Part shown: positions 1-11,339 of the stretch, piece by piece
How the letters are laid out: every line of letters starts with the position of its first letter
Numbering within the stretch: the stretch's first letter is position 1
Assembly: GCA_002007465.1 (NCBI GenBank)
Contig: LNAC01000031.1
Span: forward strand, 6,546,069-6,610,068
DNA length: 64,000 nt
Source of the DNA: Ailurus styani
Lineage: Eukaryota > Chordata > Mammalia > Carnivora > Ailuridae
Reading direction: 5' to 3'
Position numbers and translations under genes: made by a program
Notes under the pieces: generated by a model
Databases searched by the model: none
What the model was told of the DNA's origin: nothing
The model's input: the letters and a program-made list of their open reading frames with translations, nothing else

Positions 1-611
1 TTATCCAACATATAAAAGTATTAAATGTGTGAAGAAGCAATAAACTATAATCCACAATAGACATCAACAGAAACAAACCCTAAAATAGTCAAGATGTTGG
101 AATTAGTGACAAAGATTTTATAAAAGCTATCAGAAATGTGTTCAAGGATTTAAAGGACAAAATGGTCAAATGAATGGACAGAAAAGGAATCTCAGCATGA
201 AATGAAAATGTGAGAAAGAACCAAATGAAATTTTAACACTGAAAAATAAAATATATGAAATAAAAACTTCACTAAGTGGGTGGAACCATATATTGGACAA
301 TGTAGAAGAGTCAGTAAACGTCAAGGAAAATCAATAGAAATTACTTCAGCTTAAGAATACAGAGAAGAAAAGATGGGCAAAGATGTGATCTCTGGGAAAA
401 TAGCTAATAGTGTAAGACACACTGAACTCAGAGAATGACTTAAGAGAATGGGGCAGAAAAGCCATTTGAAGAAATAATGGCCCCAAATTTCACAACTAGG
501 TGAAAACCACCCATTTATAGATCTAATTCAAGCATGATAAATACAACCCCCCCAAACTATGCTTAGATGTATAACAAACTTGTGGGAAACCAGTGATAAA
601 GAGAGAATCTT

Positions 612-698
612 GAAGAAAGAGAGAGAGATAGAGAGAGGGAGGGAGGAGGAAGAGAAGAAGGAGAGAAGGAAGGAAGGGAGGGAGGAAGGAAGGAAAGG
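612..698. repeat. Purine-rich simple repeat (GA/GGAA)
   Basis: This is an imperfect GAGA and GGAA tract on the plus strand with no pyrimidine run longer than one or two bases. It lies inside the old L1 ORF1-like region and replaces the expected L1 sequence there, so it probably expanded after insertion. Confidence 0.85.
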
Positions 699-2002
699 CA
701 TTACATGATGGGGAACAATGATAAAAATGATGGCTGATTTCTCATCAGAAAGAATGGAGGTCAGAAGATAATGAAATACTTTAAAGTTCAGAAAACAAAG
801 TAACTTGTCAGTCTTGGATTCAATATGTAGTGAAAATATCCTTTAAAAATTGTACTGAAATATTAAGACATTTTTAGATGAATGGAATTTGAGAGACTTC
901 ATTTTCAACAGATTCATGCTAGAAAAAATGCAAAAAGAAGGGAAGAAAACTTCCTCAGTGTGATGAACAGTACCTTCAAAAGAAAGGAAAAAAAAAAAAA
1001 AAGAAAGAAACCCTGCAGCTAACATCAACATTTAATGATGAGAAACTGAACAGGTCTACCCTGAGATGAGGATCAAGGCAAGAATGTCCACTCTTATGGA
1101 TGTCCACTTTCACAAGTTCCTTTTGACATTACATTGGAGGTCTTAGCTACTACAATAAAACTAAAACAGGAGCAAGGAAATAAAATGAAAATGAATTAAA
1201 TAAAAAGGAATGATAGGCATAAATATTGAAAGAAAAAGTCAAAACGTTTTTTGTCTGCAGATGCTATTGTAGCATCTGTATCTGTGTAGATAATCTTTAG
1301 AAATTAACAGAAAAACTACTAGAACTAATAAGTGCAGTTGTAAAGTCATAGGACACAAGACCAATGATAAAATGATTTGTACTTCTATATTATAGGAATA
1401 AAAATTTTGAAAATTAAAATTGAAGGAAACAACATCTAACATCAAAATTCATAAAATAAATGGGCATAAATTTAACAAAAGGTGTTCCAGATGTCTACAC
1501 TAAAAACTTCAAAACAATGCTTACAGTAATAAAAGAAAACCTAAATAAAGGGGAATTATGTATTGTTCATGGAAGGGAGACTGAGTATTGTTGAAATGTT
1601 ACTTCGGCCCAAATTGATCTATAGATAGGGTCAACACAATTCCAATCACGGTTACAATAGCTTTTTTGAGAAAAGAGCCAATTATATAATTTTTATGGAA
1701 GTAAAAAGAGCCTAGAAAAGCCAGAAGAATTTTGAAAAAGAACAAAGTTAAAGGAATTAAACTACCTGATTTCAACACTTACTATAAAACTACAGTAATC
1801 AAGCCAATGTATTACTGGCATAAGAAAAATATTTCAAGAGACTAAGGTCTAGAAATAGATATGCACATATATGGTCAATTTATTTTTGACCAAGATGCCA
1901 CTGCAGTTTAGTGAGGAAATGGAAAATACTAGCAACAAATGGTTCTAGAACAAGGGGATAAAAGTATGGAGAATCTTGACCTCTTCATCATACGACATAC
2001 AA

Positions 2003-2408
2003 ATGATATGAGATGGCGTATAAACTTAAGCATAGAAGTATAAAATTTATAGAAGAAAAATTAGAATATCACTGTGAACTTGGATCAGCAAAGATTTCTT
2101 AGAGAGAATGCAAAAAACATGAACCACAAAAATTTTTATTTTTATTTTTATTTTTTATTTTTATTTTTATTTTTTTAATTTTTTTTTTTTTTTAAAGATT
2201 TTATTTATTTATTTGACACAGAGAGAGAGATTACAAGTCGGCAGAGAGGCAGGCAGAGAGAGAAGAGAGAGNATGATATGAGATGGCGTATAAACTTAAG
2301 CATAGAAGTATAAAATTTATAGAAGAAAAATTAGAATATCACTGTGAACTTGGATCAGCAAAGATTTCTTAGAGAGAATGCAAAAAACATGAACCACAAA
2401 AATTTTTA
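2003..2408. other. Assembly duplication around a single-N join
   Basis: The 136 bases at 2003-2138 recur, with no difference I can see, at 2273-2408 (offset 270). Between the copies lie a truncated minus-strand SINE and one N at 2272. The repeat is about ten times too long for a SINE target-site duplication. It looks like two contig ends, one with and one without the SINE, joined without collapsing their overlap. Confidence 0.85.
2139..2271 (-). mobile_element. CAN-SINE, minus strand, cut off by N
   Basis: A long T-rich tract with TTTTTA units is followed by AAAGATTTTATTTATTTATTTGACA-type sequence and GCAGAGAGGCAGGCAGAGAG, which is the reverse complement of a CAN-SINE 3' half. The tRNA-derived head is absent because the sequence stops at the N at 2272. 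The unusually long oligo-T tail, partly TTTTTA repeats, suggests a recent insertion. Confidence 0.9.
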
Positions 2409-3043
2409 AATGATTAAAATAGACCATCAAAATTAAAAACTTTTGATAATCAGGAAATACCATTAAGAATAGAAAAGGCATTCAACAGACTGAAATAAAT
2501 TATTTTAAAAAACATACTGCCAAATGACGTAACCAAGAAGATGTAAAGGACTTTTCCATATCAATAAAAAAAGACAAGAAATTCTATAAATATGGGCAAA
2601 AGACTAACTAGATCAGGCCCTTCAAAAAGAAGACCAGTAAATGGCCAATAAGCACATTACTTTGGGCTCAGAATCATTTCTCATCAGGGAAGTGAAAACT
2701 AAAACCACAATAAGGTAGCCTTTCAGAATGACTAGAATGAGTTTCTTAAACAAACAAACAAAACAACCAAAAACTCAACACACCAAATGTTGGTGAAGAT
2801 ATGTAGAAATTAGATCTCTTTAGATCTCCTGTGCATTACTGGTGGGAGTAGAAAATAGCATGAGTTGCAGAAGCTGTCTTGTCTTTCCTATGAAGTGAAA
2901 TGTACATAAATAACTCCTATAACTGCACAATTACACTTGATGTTTTTAACTAAGAGAAATGAAAACATTTGTCCACAAAAGAATTCTACAGGAATGTTCA
3001 CAGCAGCTTTATTCAGCATAGCCTCATATTGGAAATGATCCTT

Positions 3044-3260
3044 GGGGCACCTGGGTGGCTCAGTCGGTTGAGCCTCTGACTCATGGTTTTGGCTTGGGTC
3101 ATGATCTCAGGGTCCTCAGATCCAGCCCTGAGTAGGGCTCTGTGCTTAGCAGGGATTCTGCTTGAGATTCTCTCCTTCTCTCTCTCTGCCCTTCCCCCTA
3201 CGTGTGTGCTCTCTTTCTCTCTCTTAAATCAGTCAATCAATCTATCTATCTTTAAAAAAA
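3044..3260 (+). mobile_element. CAN-SINE, plus strand, full length
   Basis: The head GGGGCACCTGGGTGGCTCAG is followed by the GGTCATGATCTCAGGGTCCT box, a CT-rich middle, ATC units and a short A tail. It is inserted in the L1 3' region. Flanking sequences TTGGAAATGATCC (from 3029) and TTAGAAATGACCC (from 3261) are a mutated target-site duplication. It is an older copy than those at 7441 or 58116. Confidence 0.95.
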
Positions 3261-3690
3261 TTAGAAATGACCCAATGTCCATCAACAAGGGAATGAATAA
3301 ACAGACTGTGGCATATTCATACAAAGGAATATGACTTTGCAATAAACGTGATGAACTAAGCATAGTAAACACTGTGAATGAATCTCAATATGTTGAGGAA
3401 AAGAAGCAAGACTCAAATGAGTTCATACTGTATGAGTCCGTCTGTGTGGAAGTCAAGAAATGGTACAACTAATCTATGGTGAGATTTTGAAATCAGAACA
3501 GTGGTTGTCTTAGAGTTTGTGGGGGTTGATTAGTAAGATGTGGAAGAAACTGCATGGGAAGATGGAAATTTTCTTTATCTGTACTTAAATGTCATTGGTT
3601 ATGTGAATGCTTACGTTTACTTATTGAATGACATACTTAAGGTCTGTGGATTTTGTTGTATGTAAATTTTACCTAAATAAAAATAATTAA

Positions 3691-4639
3691 AATTTTCATT
3701 GAATCAACAATTTCAGATTTCCTATAAATAACAATTATTGAGATAATAGATTTTAAGATTATTAATTTCTTGGTCACTCACATCTGCTTTTATTTTGTTA
3801 TGAAGTTTCCCTGTCACATTTATTCTTTGTGGTTTTGTCTGAGCAGTGAATGGGTTTCTTCCTTGGAGAATATTTTCACCCAAAATGGGACTCTGGTATC
3901 AAATTATAAATGGGAAATGGAGATAAAACAAAATAATCTAATTTTAGGAGCCAAAAAATTGGTACTTATTTGAAAAATATAAATATGTAAAAGTGTAAAA
4001 TATGTGCAAATATGTGGGAAAAAAAAAGCCGTTTTAACTAAATGAACCTTACTACCCACAAGCACTGGGTAGCGGGTAAGATAAAGTCATGAAAGTTGTC
4101 ATCAAAAAATGGTTATAAGCTCAGAGCAGCTATTTTAAAGTAAGGGTTCCTTTCTTACCTGCCTGAATCTTCTGGTCTAATAAACTCAGCAATCTTACTT
4201 AAGGGTCCAGAGACTTTTTCTATGTCAGTAATAATTCTGTCCATGGTTCTATTTTATTGTATGTGAAAAGGGATCCAAAGAAGGTGGGATAGGTCTGTCA
4301 GAACCACAAAGCGGACTCACTCTCTGTGGGTCTAAAGAACAGAATGGGTGGTGTGGCCCACCCATTGTAAATCTCTTCTATTGCTTGGCTCAGGCTAAGG
4401 AAGAAGGCTGGGTGAGCAGTTCTGCAAACAAAGTCAACCACTGAAAGATGTTTTCCCTACCGAGTATCAGTTGGTGCTTAGAAGACTCTGTACGATTGGA
4501 CCTCTTCTCTCTTTGCTTATTCAGCTTTGACCACATTGGCCTGTGATTCCACAACAGGCCAGGCACGCTCTTCTCTCAGCACATTTACCTTGATTTCTCT
4601 TCCTCTAGATAACCACAGAGCTCGCTCTCTCTCCTGTTG
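3691..4639. other. Unique sequence, no feature recognised
   Basis: AT-rich non-repetitive DNA between the L1 3' end and an L2 fragment. Short open frames here have no recognisable domain, and I see no splice-bounded coding pattern. Confidence 0.5.
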
Positions 4640-4925
4640 CAAGTTTTGCTCAAATGTCTTCTTCTTAGAGAGGCCTTCCCAGATCCCTGTAGTTGAAATT
4701 GAACATCTCTCCATATATGACATCCCCTACCCCCTGCTCTCCTTCATATTATTCCATAGCAGTATTATCTCATATTTTATATTATTTACTTATTTGTTTA
4801 GTTTGTTGTTTTTCTTCTCATACTAGAATGCAAATTTCACAATGGTAACCACTGCTTTAGTGGCCAGAACAGTGCCTGGCACAAAGTTAGTGAACAGTAT
4901 TTATCGAAGATGGAGTGAATAAATA
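4640..4925 (+). mobile_element. L2 LINE 3' end, plus strand
   Basis: It contains the L2 phrases CTCAAATGTC...GAGAGGCCTTCCC, then TACTAGAATGCAAATTTCAC and CAGTGCCTGGCACAAAGTTAGT, ending in GAATAAAT-like sequence. The order matches the L2 3' end on this strand. A MIR follows immediately. Confidence 0.85.
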
Positions 4926-4934
4926 CAGAGGTGA

Positions 4935-5160
4935 GAGAGCTTGTAAGACTCTGAGCTCTCAATCCAGACTTTCCAGGTTTGAAAGCTGGCTCTGCTAGTT
5001 CTTGGCTGTGTGACCTTGAGCAAGTCACTTAACCTCTCTGTTCCTAAGTAAAATGAATACCTACTTCATAGGAGTGTTTTGCAGATGAAATGAGTTAATA
5101 ACATAAGGCATTTAGTACAGTGCCAGCATATTTAAGTGCTCAACAAATATTAATTGCTGC
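4935..5160 (+). mobile_element. MIR SINE, plus strand
   Basis: The core GGCTGTGTGACCTTGAGCAA and GTCACTTAACCTCTCTGTTCC are close to the MIR consensus. Then come GATGAAATGAGTTAATA, CAGTGCCAGCATA and a CTCAACAAATATTAATTGC tail. Nearly full length. It is the best preserved plus-strand MIR in the window. Confidence 0.93.
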
Positions 5161-5279
5161 TGATATTCCGTTGTCTAAGGATAACTTTTCATGTTCAGGC
5201 ACTCTCTAAGGTCCTGTGTGCTATTATAAGAGAATTTAAAACTAGAACTCTAACCCTCAAAGAATTTATAATTGAATTT

Positions 5280-5790
5280 TTATATGGTTCCTTTTTCCCA
5301 GAAAGCTCTTTCACACTTCAGCCCTTTTCACATGCTGAATTTCAATTTATTCTTTAAAAGCTGCCTCAAATGTGATCTCCTTGGTGAGGCCACCCCATCC
5401 TCTCTAGGTGAAGTAAGCTCTCTTTGCTCTGAATGCAAAGTATTCATTTATTCATTTATTTGTTCTGCAAACATGTATTGAACAAGTATGTAATCATGGG
5501 CCAGATTAGGTGCTAGGGCTATTGAGAAGGCTAAGACTTGAGCCTTGACAATGAGGAGTATGTATTTTCTTAGCAAATGCAGACGTACACAGAAATAAGG
5601 GCAAAAAAGTGTCATGAGTTCATTAGCAGGTAGACTGCTAATGTGTTTACATCTCTGTCCCATTTTCTGGATTGTGAGCTCCTGTGTATAGAATCTCCAC
5701 ATTTCAGCTATTCTTTGTATTACAAATCCCTCTACTGTGCTTCTTTGGCACATGGTATGTACTTAAACATGTTCATTGAAATGATTGACA
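5280..5790 (+). mobile_element. L2 LINE 3' fragment, interrupted
   Basis: Positions 5290-5420 match the L2 segment with CTTTCACACTTCAGCCC, CACATGCTG and GCTGCCTCAAATGTGATCTCC. Positions 5640-5790 match the terminal part (GGATTGTGAGCTCC through GGCACATGGTATGTACTTAA). Between them, 5440-5635 reads like a separate ancient repeat in reverse orientation (ATTCATTTATTTG...TGGGCCAGATTAGGTGCTAGG). The family of the inner piece is uncertain. Confidence 0.65.
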
Positions 5791-5847
5791 TGATGGAAAC
5801 AAGGAATGCACAAGAGAAACAATGAAAAGAAATAATGATGATAAGGC

Positions 5848-6280
5848 TGATGATACTAATAGCTAATAGTTACTGAGCACTTATTATGGGGTCAGTCACC
5901 ATGCTAAGTACTTCACATATTTTATTTTAGTTTCATATTTATAACAACAGAAATAGCAAGGTATTATGATCTGTTTTCTATGGATTAGCAAACAGGCTCG
6001 GAGAAGCTAAGCAGCTTGTCTGGGTACAGAGCCATGATTATAACTCAGGACTGTTTGCTTTCAAAGACTACTTTTTAAAAAATATTTCATTTATTTTAGA
6101 GAGGTGGGGTGGGGAGGGGCAGAGGGAGAGGGAAAGAATTTCAAGCAGACTCCCCACTGAGCGTGAAGGCTGACACGGAGCTTGATCGCACAACCCATGA
6201 GATCGTGACCTGAGCTGAAATCAAGAGTCAGACCCTTAACCAAATGAGCCACCCAGGCACCCTCCAAAGACTATTTTTGC
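5848..6280 (-). mobile_element. MIR, minus strand, split by a CAN-SINE
   Basis: Positions 5860-6070 read as a reverse-complement MIR: TTACTGAGCACTTATTATGG, ATGCTAAGTACTTCACATAT, then GCAAACAGGCTCGGAGAAGC. The last bases resume after the SINE at 6263. The SINE target duplication (CAAAGACTA at about 6062 and 6265) confirms the split. Confidence 0.85.
6071..6262 (-). mobile_element. CAN-SINE, minus strand, inside a MIR
   Basis: The reverse complement of a SINEC: AATATTTCATTTATTTTAGAG tail, AAGCAGACTCCCC, GAGATCGTGACCTGAGCTGA, and head GAGCCACCCAGGCACCC. It is flanked by CAAAGACTA on both sides. The purine-rich middle is degenerate, as expected of an older subfamily. Confidence 0.93.
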
Positions 6281-7425
6281 CTACCAGTCCATATATGAGT
6301 AAGATGCTGGCTGGTAACATTACAGAAACTTTTTGTGGTCAGCTACTTGTATCTGAGTATTTGGTTTTCCTTCTCCGGCTATTCTTTTTTCAAACTCTGC
6401 AGACACAATTATGGAGATAAAAGTTGTGGACCGGCGGGGGCTCCAGGGAGTCATGTTTCAATTAGCCAAGTTGAAGCCAATGTGGTCAGCTTTCTGGATT
6501 CTGATATACCTACTCTCTCCTTTTTCTTTCGTTCTTTCTTTTTTTAAAGTGTAGTTTAAAATGTGCTGATAGAGAATTGGACTGCTGACGGTAGCACCAA
6601 CCTACCCATCAAAAAGAAGGAGGCAGTGGGGAACAGTTAGGAAGAACATAAAGATATTCCTTTCCATTTTTTAAAAGGCTTTACTGGCAGAGAGAGAGAG
6701 CTAGAAAGATAGGAGATGGTCCAAGGGGGCTTTGCATTTCATGACTTTAAAGGTACTTAGTGTGGGGCAAAAAGTTATTTTTCTTTCTTGGCTTCTCTAA
6801 ATAGGGATAGACAGATCATCTTAGAAACAAAAGACGATTCTATTTCAGTATCCAATGCAGTGTACGGCTTAGAAATTGTTATGTACTCTGTTATGTTTCG
6901 TTGACTACCTAGTCAGAACTTTTCGGGGGACACAAAATCATGCAATTTCAATGTCCACAATTAGGCACAATACCCAATTTCTCCTGTCAAATGAAGTAGT
7001 CTGAATGACAACCTGAGATTGTTTTAGCAGATGTACCTTAAAAACACTTTGGCTGTGAGATTCGAGTGTACTTTATTAGGATGGCAATCTGCTTGAGGAG
7101 TCCATATACACAGAACAAAATAAATATCTTCAAGGATTTTTTTTGGGGGGGGAACAAAAATCAACTAGATCTGTTAAATTAGTGAGGGACAGACATGGTA
7201 ACATGTAACATTTTAAAAACAACTTGAAGAATGGGTTTAGTTTGAGGCGAATGTATGATAACTTACTTCTTCAGCCCCAACACGGACAAAAGAGATCAAT
7301 GAATTTAAGCCATATTCTATAAGTCAGCTTAAAATTATGTTCCTGTTGTGATTTTCTCTAAGAAAATCTGTACAGATCAAGTTTAGCTGAATTATTGTAA
7401 AAGGACTAATGCGATAACATTAAAT
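6281..7425. other. Unique sequence, no feature recognised
   Basis: Moderately AT-rich DNA without a recognisable repeat or exon. There is a short G run (GGGGGGGG) near 7145. Nothing more can be supported. Confidence 0.45.
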
Positions 7426-7440
7426 GAAAAGGTAAAGACA

Positions 7441-7831
7441 GGGCGCCTGGGTGGCTCAGTGGGTTAAAGCCGCTGCCTTCGGCTCAGGTCATGATCCCAG
7501 GGTCCTGGGATCGAGGCCCGCATCGGGCTCTCTGCTCAGCAGGGAGCCTGCTTNNNNNNNNNNNNNNNNNNNNNNNNNNNNNNNNNNNNNNNNNNNNNNN
7601 NNNNNNNNNNNNNNNNNNNNNNNNNNNNNNNNNNNNNNNNNNNNNNNNNNNNNNNNNNNNNNNNNNNNNNNNNNNNNNNNNNNNNNNNNNNNNNNNNNNN
7701 NNNNNNNNNNNNNNNNNNNNNNNNNNNNNNNNNNNNNNNNNNNNNNNNNNNNNNNNNNNNNNNNNNNNNNNNNNNNNNNNNNNNNNNNNNNNNNNNNNNN
7801 NNNNNNNNNNNNAAAAAAAAAAAAAAAAAAA
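7441..7831 (+). mobile_element. Young CAN-SINE, plus strand, with N gap
   Basis: The head GGGCGCCTGGGTGGCTCAGT and the GTGGGTTAAAGCC box mark the youngest subfamily in the window. The copy at 58116 differs by only about four bases over the 113 visible bases. The 15-base target duplication GAAAAGGTAAAGACA is perfect at 7426-7440 and 7832-7846. The middle is missing (N, 7554-7812) and the tail is pure A. Confidence 0.95.
7554..7812. other. Assembly gap, 259 N
   Basis: A run of N inside a young SINE. By comparison with the intact copy at 58116, only about 60-80 bases plus A tail should be missing, so the gap length is probably an estimate that is too long. Confidence 0.98.
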
Positions 7832-7846
7832 GAAAAGGTAAAGACA

Positions 7847-8424
7847 CTCTGAGGGTAAAATTAGATAATGTCTGATATTGTGACTTGCAAGAACATCAGA
7901 ACTGCTAGTAAGTTAGAACTGATATTATTGTATTGATGATCTGCTTTTTTAATAGCAAAGCTTAAGAAATTAATTTCCTTCAATGTTCCAAATTCCACAT
8001 GAAACCGTTGATGTGGGAATCTATGTTCAGAGACTGTTGCACTTTTATTTGCAGAGACAATAGTAATTTTTTTCTTAAATATTGGATGTAAAAGTTGAAT
8101 CACATAAGGTTATATTAAATCCACTTTGCTACACCATTTGTGTAAACTCTGATTTTGACTCTGATTTTGAGATTTTTATGACCCACTGTCCCAGAACTCA
8201 GTTGGTAATATTACCATATTGCTTTCCATTTAGCTTATCATTCTTAGAGCAGAACTATTTTAATCATTAATTACTGTTGCTAGAATGCAGGCAGCATGAT
8301 AACAGGAAAGGAAACACAGTATGGCTTTAGTGTCAGAACAGAATAGGCCTTTAGTAATGTCTGCTGAATGAGTGAATGATAACTTGACAGTGCATGTTAA
8401 TATCTGGTAACCATAGTTATGATA
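7847..8424. other. Unique sequence, no feature recognised
   Basis: AT-rich DNA after the SINE. No repeat family or coding exon is recognised. Confidence 0.45.
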
Positions 8425-8600
8425 CTAATCAGCATTTAGTGAGTACTTACCGTATCTTAGATACTACATTTTTTGGTTTTTATGCATTATTTAATTCTCA
8501 TAAAAACTGAAGGTTAGAGTCTTAAGTACCTTGTCCAAGTTCAGGCAGCCAGCGAGTGATAAACTCAAACCCAGCTTGCTCTTTCTTTGAGTCTTGTGGA
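8425..8600 (-). mobile_element. MIR, minus strand
   Basis: Reverse-complement MIR: CAGCATTTAGTGAGTACTTACC, TTATTTAATTCTCATAAAAAC, CTTGTCCAAGTTCAGGCAGCC, then AACTCAAACCCAG. Diverged but collinear with the consensus. Confidence 0.75.
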
Positions 8601-11121
8601 AATTGCTCTTTTCCCCTTGTTTACAGGTTTTATCCCCACCCGTTTTTGTTCATCCTCACACAAGGAGTGAACTCTGCAGACTGGACATTGTTAGTGGAGA
8701 GGGCGAGTGGATTGTTCTGGGCCCTGCTCTCTGGTCCCACGAGTGAGGTCTGGTCTCCTCAAGCTCCGGGGCTGTGAGGTGGATTTTAATGGGCATTGAG
8801 TCAGCCTTGAAACAAGCACTCACTAGTGCCCCCTGATCTACAAACATCCCCTCTTCTTCCTTTCTCTCCTGGAGATTTATTTGTGTCCGGAGCACAGGCC
8901 TTACAAGCCATGTGATCTTTTCTGAGCCCTCATCAGTATGTTGCTAAGATTGAAGGTAGGTGCCGTATTAGAGCTGCTTGGCCAATACCATTTCGAATTG
9001 GAAGTCCCTTTGACTTTGCATTTTTAACTGTACTGACAGCATTGTACTGGAATGACTTAGAAAATGCTTATAACTTGGCCTGGTTAGTGCCCTTATTTAC
9101 TAAACTGCACTTAAAAATCAGATTAAAATTCACAGCCTCTTCTATTCTGCCTCTGCCCTTTGCCCTTTGCCCTTTGTACCAAACCAAACCAATCCAGTCA
9201 AGCTTCATAAAAAAGACCAGGTTTGGATTTTGATTCTAGAATGCTTTGAACCAAGGGAAATTACTTATTTGTTCACTTCCAGTGTGTCTGTTTATGGGTA
9301 CCGGATTCCACAGCCATTAGTTTGAAAGTGTGTCCTCACTCGTGTTTACTTACTTGGTTGCCAGAGCACTGGATATCAAGAGTCGAGGAGACTGCTTGGG
9401 GTTACAGGACCCAGGACACCATTACGACTTCTTCTCTTCGTGTCTCAGGGCCTGAGAAAAACCGTCTCAAGACAGTGTCCTCTAGATCTTAAATTATCAT
9501 ATTAGTGATACCTAAATATTCAGAACAAACATCAAAACGTGCTACGAATTTCACTTCAAGACACTATCAAGTAATGAGTAGTAAAGTTTTCAGTCTGTTT
9601 AATATCATCATTACACATAATAAGACTCCATTCCCCATGAAGGGACAAATTAGTACGACTCTCATCCACTCAACTCTTTTCACCTTAAAATGGAAAACAT
9701 TCAGTGTGAGGTAGAGTTCTTGTTTCACAGGGTTTTCCTCCAGCTTGGATGCAGCTGTCAACGTTACTTCTGCATTGACCTATAAAGAATGAAAAGCAAG
9801 TGGATAATAAACTTACTGCGTAGATTCCGAAGCATGTCTCAACCTGCAAGCTGTTGCTGACTTAGCACTCCCTCCCTTCACCTCTTCGCCTTTTCACTTG
9901 CTGCAAAAAAAAAGAAGTCCAGATTCTCCTAGCTCAAACAGACTTTTTGAAAACGACACGAAAACAAGCGCCTGGTGCCAGAGGGAGCCCGTCCTGTTCC
10001 CACCACCAGGGCCGGCCGGGACTGCGGGACAGTGACACACATGATTGACAGAGCCAGGCCTAACTCCGTGTGAAGGCCAAGGGCTCCAGGCCGATGAAAC
10101 ACCTCTCGAAGTGTGCCCAGTGGAAACACAGAGCGGCATGGGTTTCATGCCAAAGATTTTCGGGAACGGGTCCAAAAACATCTTCTGCAAGAGGAAATGA
10201 AAGAGGAAATAACTTGTTATTCCAAAGGGGTGAGAGGGCTGGGGTGAGAGTTGAAAGAAGGTTGAAAAGAAAGAAAGAGAAGTGAGCTGTGAAGGTGAGG
10301 ATATGCCGAAGAGGGGAAGTGAGCTGTTGGAGCTGGAAATTTTAATAAGCTCACAAAGATAAGGAGGAAGTAGGGACTGTTTGGAAGGTAAACACACCAT
10401 GATGGAAAGGGCAGCCTTGCCAAGAATAACAACGGCGAGATAATTAAAGGAAAAGGCTAACATAAATGTGAGGGAAAAGAGAAAATGCTGAACAGGTCCT
10501 CAATATAAGAACATTCCGACTCAGCATTTCGTAACTGACAGCATAAACAGGAAAAGGAAAGAAGTGCATTCTGCAGCAGGCACACAGATATCCTACCCTG
10601 CGCTGTCCGTGTTATCTCTCCATTTTTTGTTGACTCAGGTAGAGTGGGGTACACTGGGTGGGGTGAGAATTACCCCCTCACTTGTTTATCTCTCTGGATC
10701 CAGTGCATTTCGGGTATTTGTCAGAAGGCCACGATCCCAGGAACTTCATTAGCTTCCTAAATTCTACTATTTTGCAGTGTTAGTATCCGTGATTTAGGAG
10801 GCTCCACAACCGAGTCATACACCTCCTGTACACACAAGATTTTCTAGAGCTCTTTTCATGCTAGTTAGCGGAATACCCAAAAAACGATTTTAAAAGATGA
10901 CCAAGCTTATTAAGCGGTGTACTTACCACACACAACATCACGTGGCCTGGGACTCTGCCGCCTTCTGTGCTGTACGTGGTTCATGTCCCACTTGAATTTG
11001 TGTTCTCTTTTAGCTCTTGAGCATTCCGCAACTTTCCTTCTAGAAATGAATTAAATGTTCAGAAGACTGGATATACAAAGAGGGAGTTACAGAGATCATA
11101 GACAAATAAAAATAATACCTA
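8601..11121. other. Unique sequence; modestly CpG-rich patch at 9.95-10.17 kb
   Basis: Mostly non-repetitive. Positions 9951-10170 hold about 13 CpG by hand count in roughly 57% GC, well above the surroundings, and overlap the window's longest gap-free ORF (minus strand, 9894-10463, 189 codons). That ORF has no domain I recognise and biased serine/leucine/phenylalanine composition, so I do not call it a gene. A CTCF-like core (reverse of GTGCCCCCTG) sits near 8826-8835. Confidence 0.4.
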
Positions 11122-11181
11122 CCGGGATCACGACCTGAGCTGAAGGCAGACGCTTAACTGACTGAGCCACCCAGATGCCCC
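11122..11181 (-). mobile_element. CAN-SINE fragment, head only, minus strand
   Basis: Only the tRNA-derived first 60 bases are present: GATCACGACCTGAGCTGAAG through GAGCCACCCAGATGCCCC. The CT-rich body and A tail are missing. Retroposition usually loses the 5' end, so losing the 3' end suggests a later deletion. Confidence 0.9.
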
Positions 11182-11339
11182 TGTAACTTTATTTATTGAA
11201 AAGACTCAATTATTACCAAAAATAATTTTTATATATAACTTCATTTATTGAAGAGTATAAAAAATGACCAGCAAATATATTTTTTCTTTGTCACAAAATT
11301 CACCAAATCTAATTTCACTCTAGGGTTTCTCTTTAACAA

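Larger units (their letters stand above)
1..3690 (+). mobile_element. Old L1 LINE (L1M type), degenerate, plus strand
   Basis: This is a decayed L1 with many stops in all frames. Positions 1-1000 resemble the older L1/HAL1 ORF1-type region (the phrases GGGGAACAATGATAAAAATGA and TTTCTCATCAGAAA near 710-750 are diagnostic in my memory). From about 1010 it reads as ORF2, including the GGATGTCCACTTTCAC-like motif and the ACTACAGTAATCAAG stretch near 1790. The 3' UTR ends near 3690 with AATCTATGGTGAGA and a TGTATGTAAATTTTACCT-like terminus followed by an A-rich tail. It is interrupted by SINEs at 2139 and 3044 and by a misjoin at 2272. The exact subfamily was not determined. The element continues upstream of the window. 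Confidence 0.85.

Noticed and set aside
7451..7852. Open frames of 116-133 codons crossing 7554-7812
   Set aside because: They are read through N and are SINE sequence.
9985..10020. CTCF site at CCACCAGGGCCGGCCGGG
   Set aside because: Two or more mismatches in the core; not convincing without binding data.
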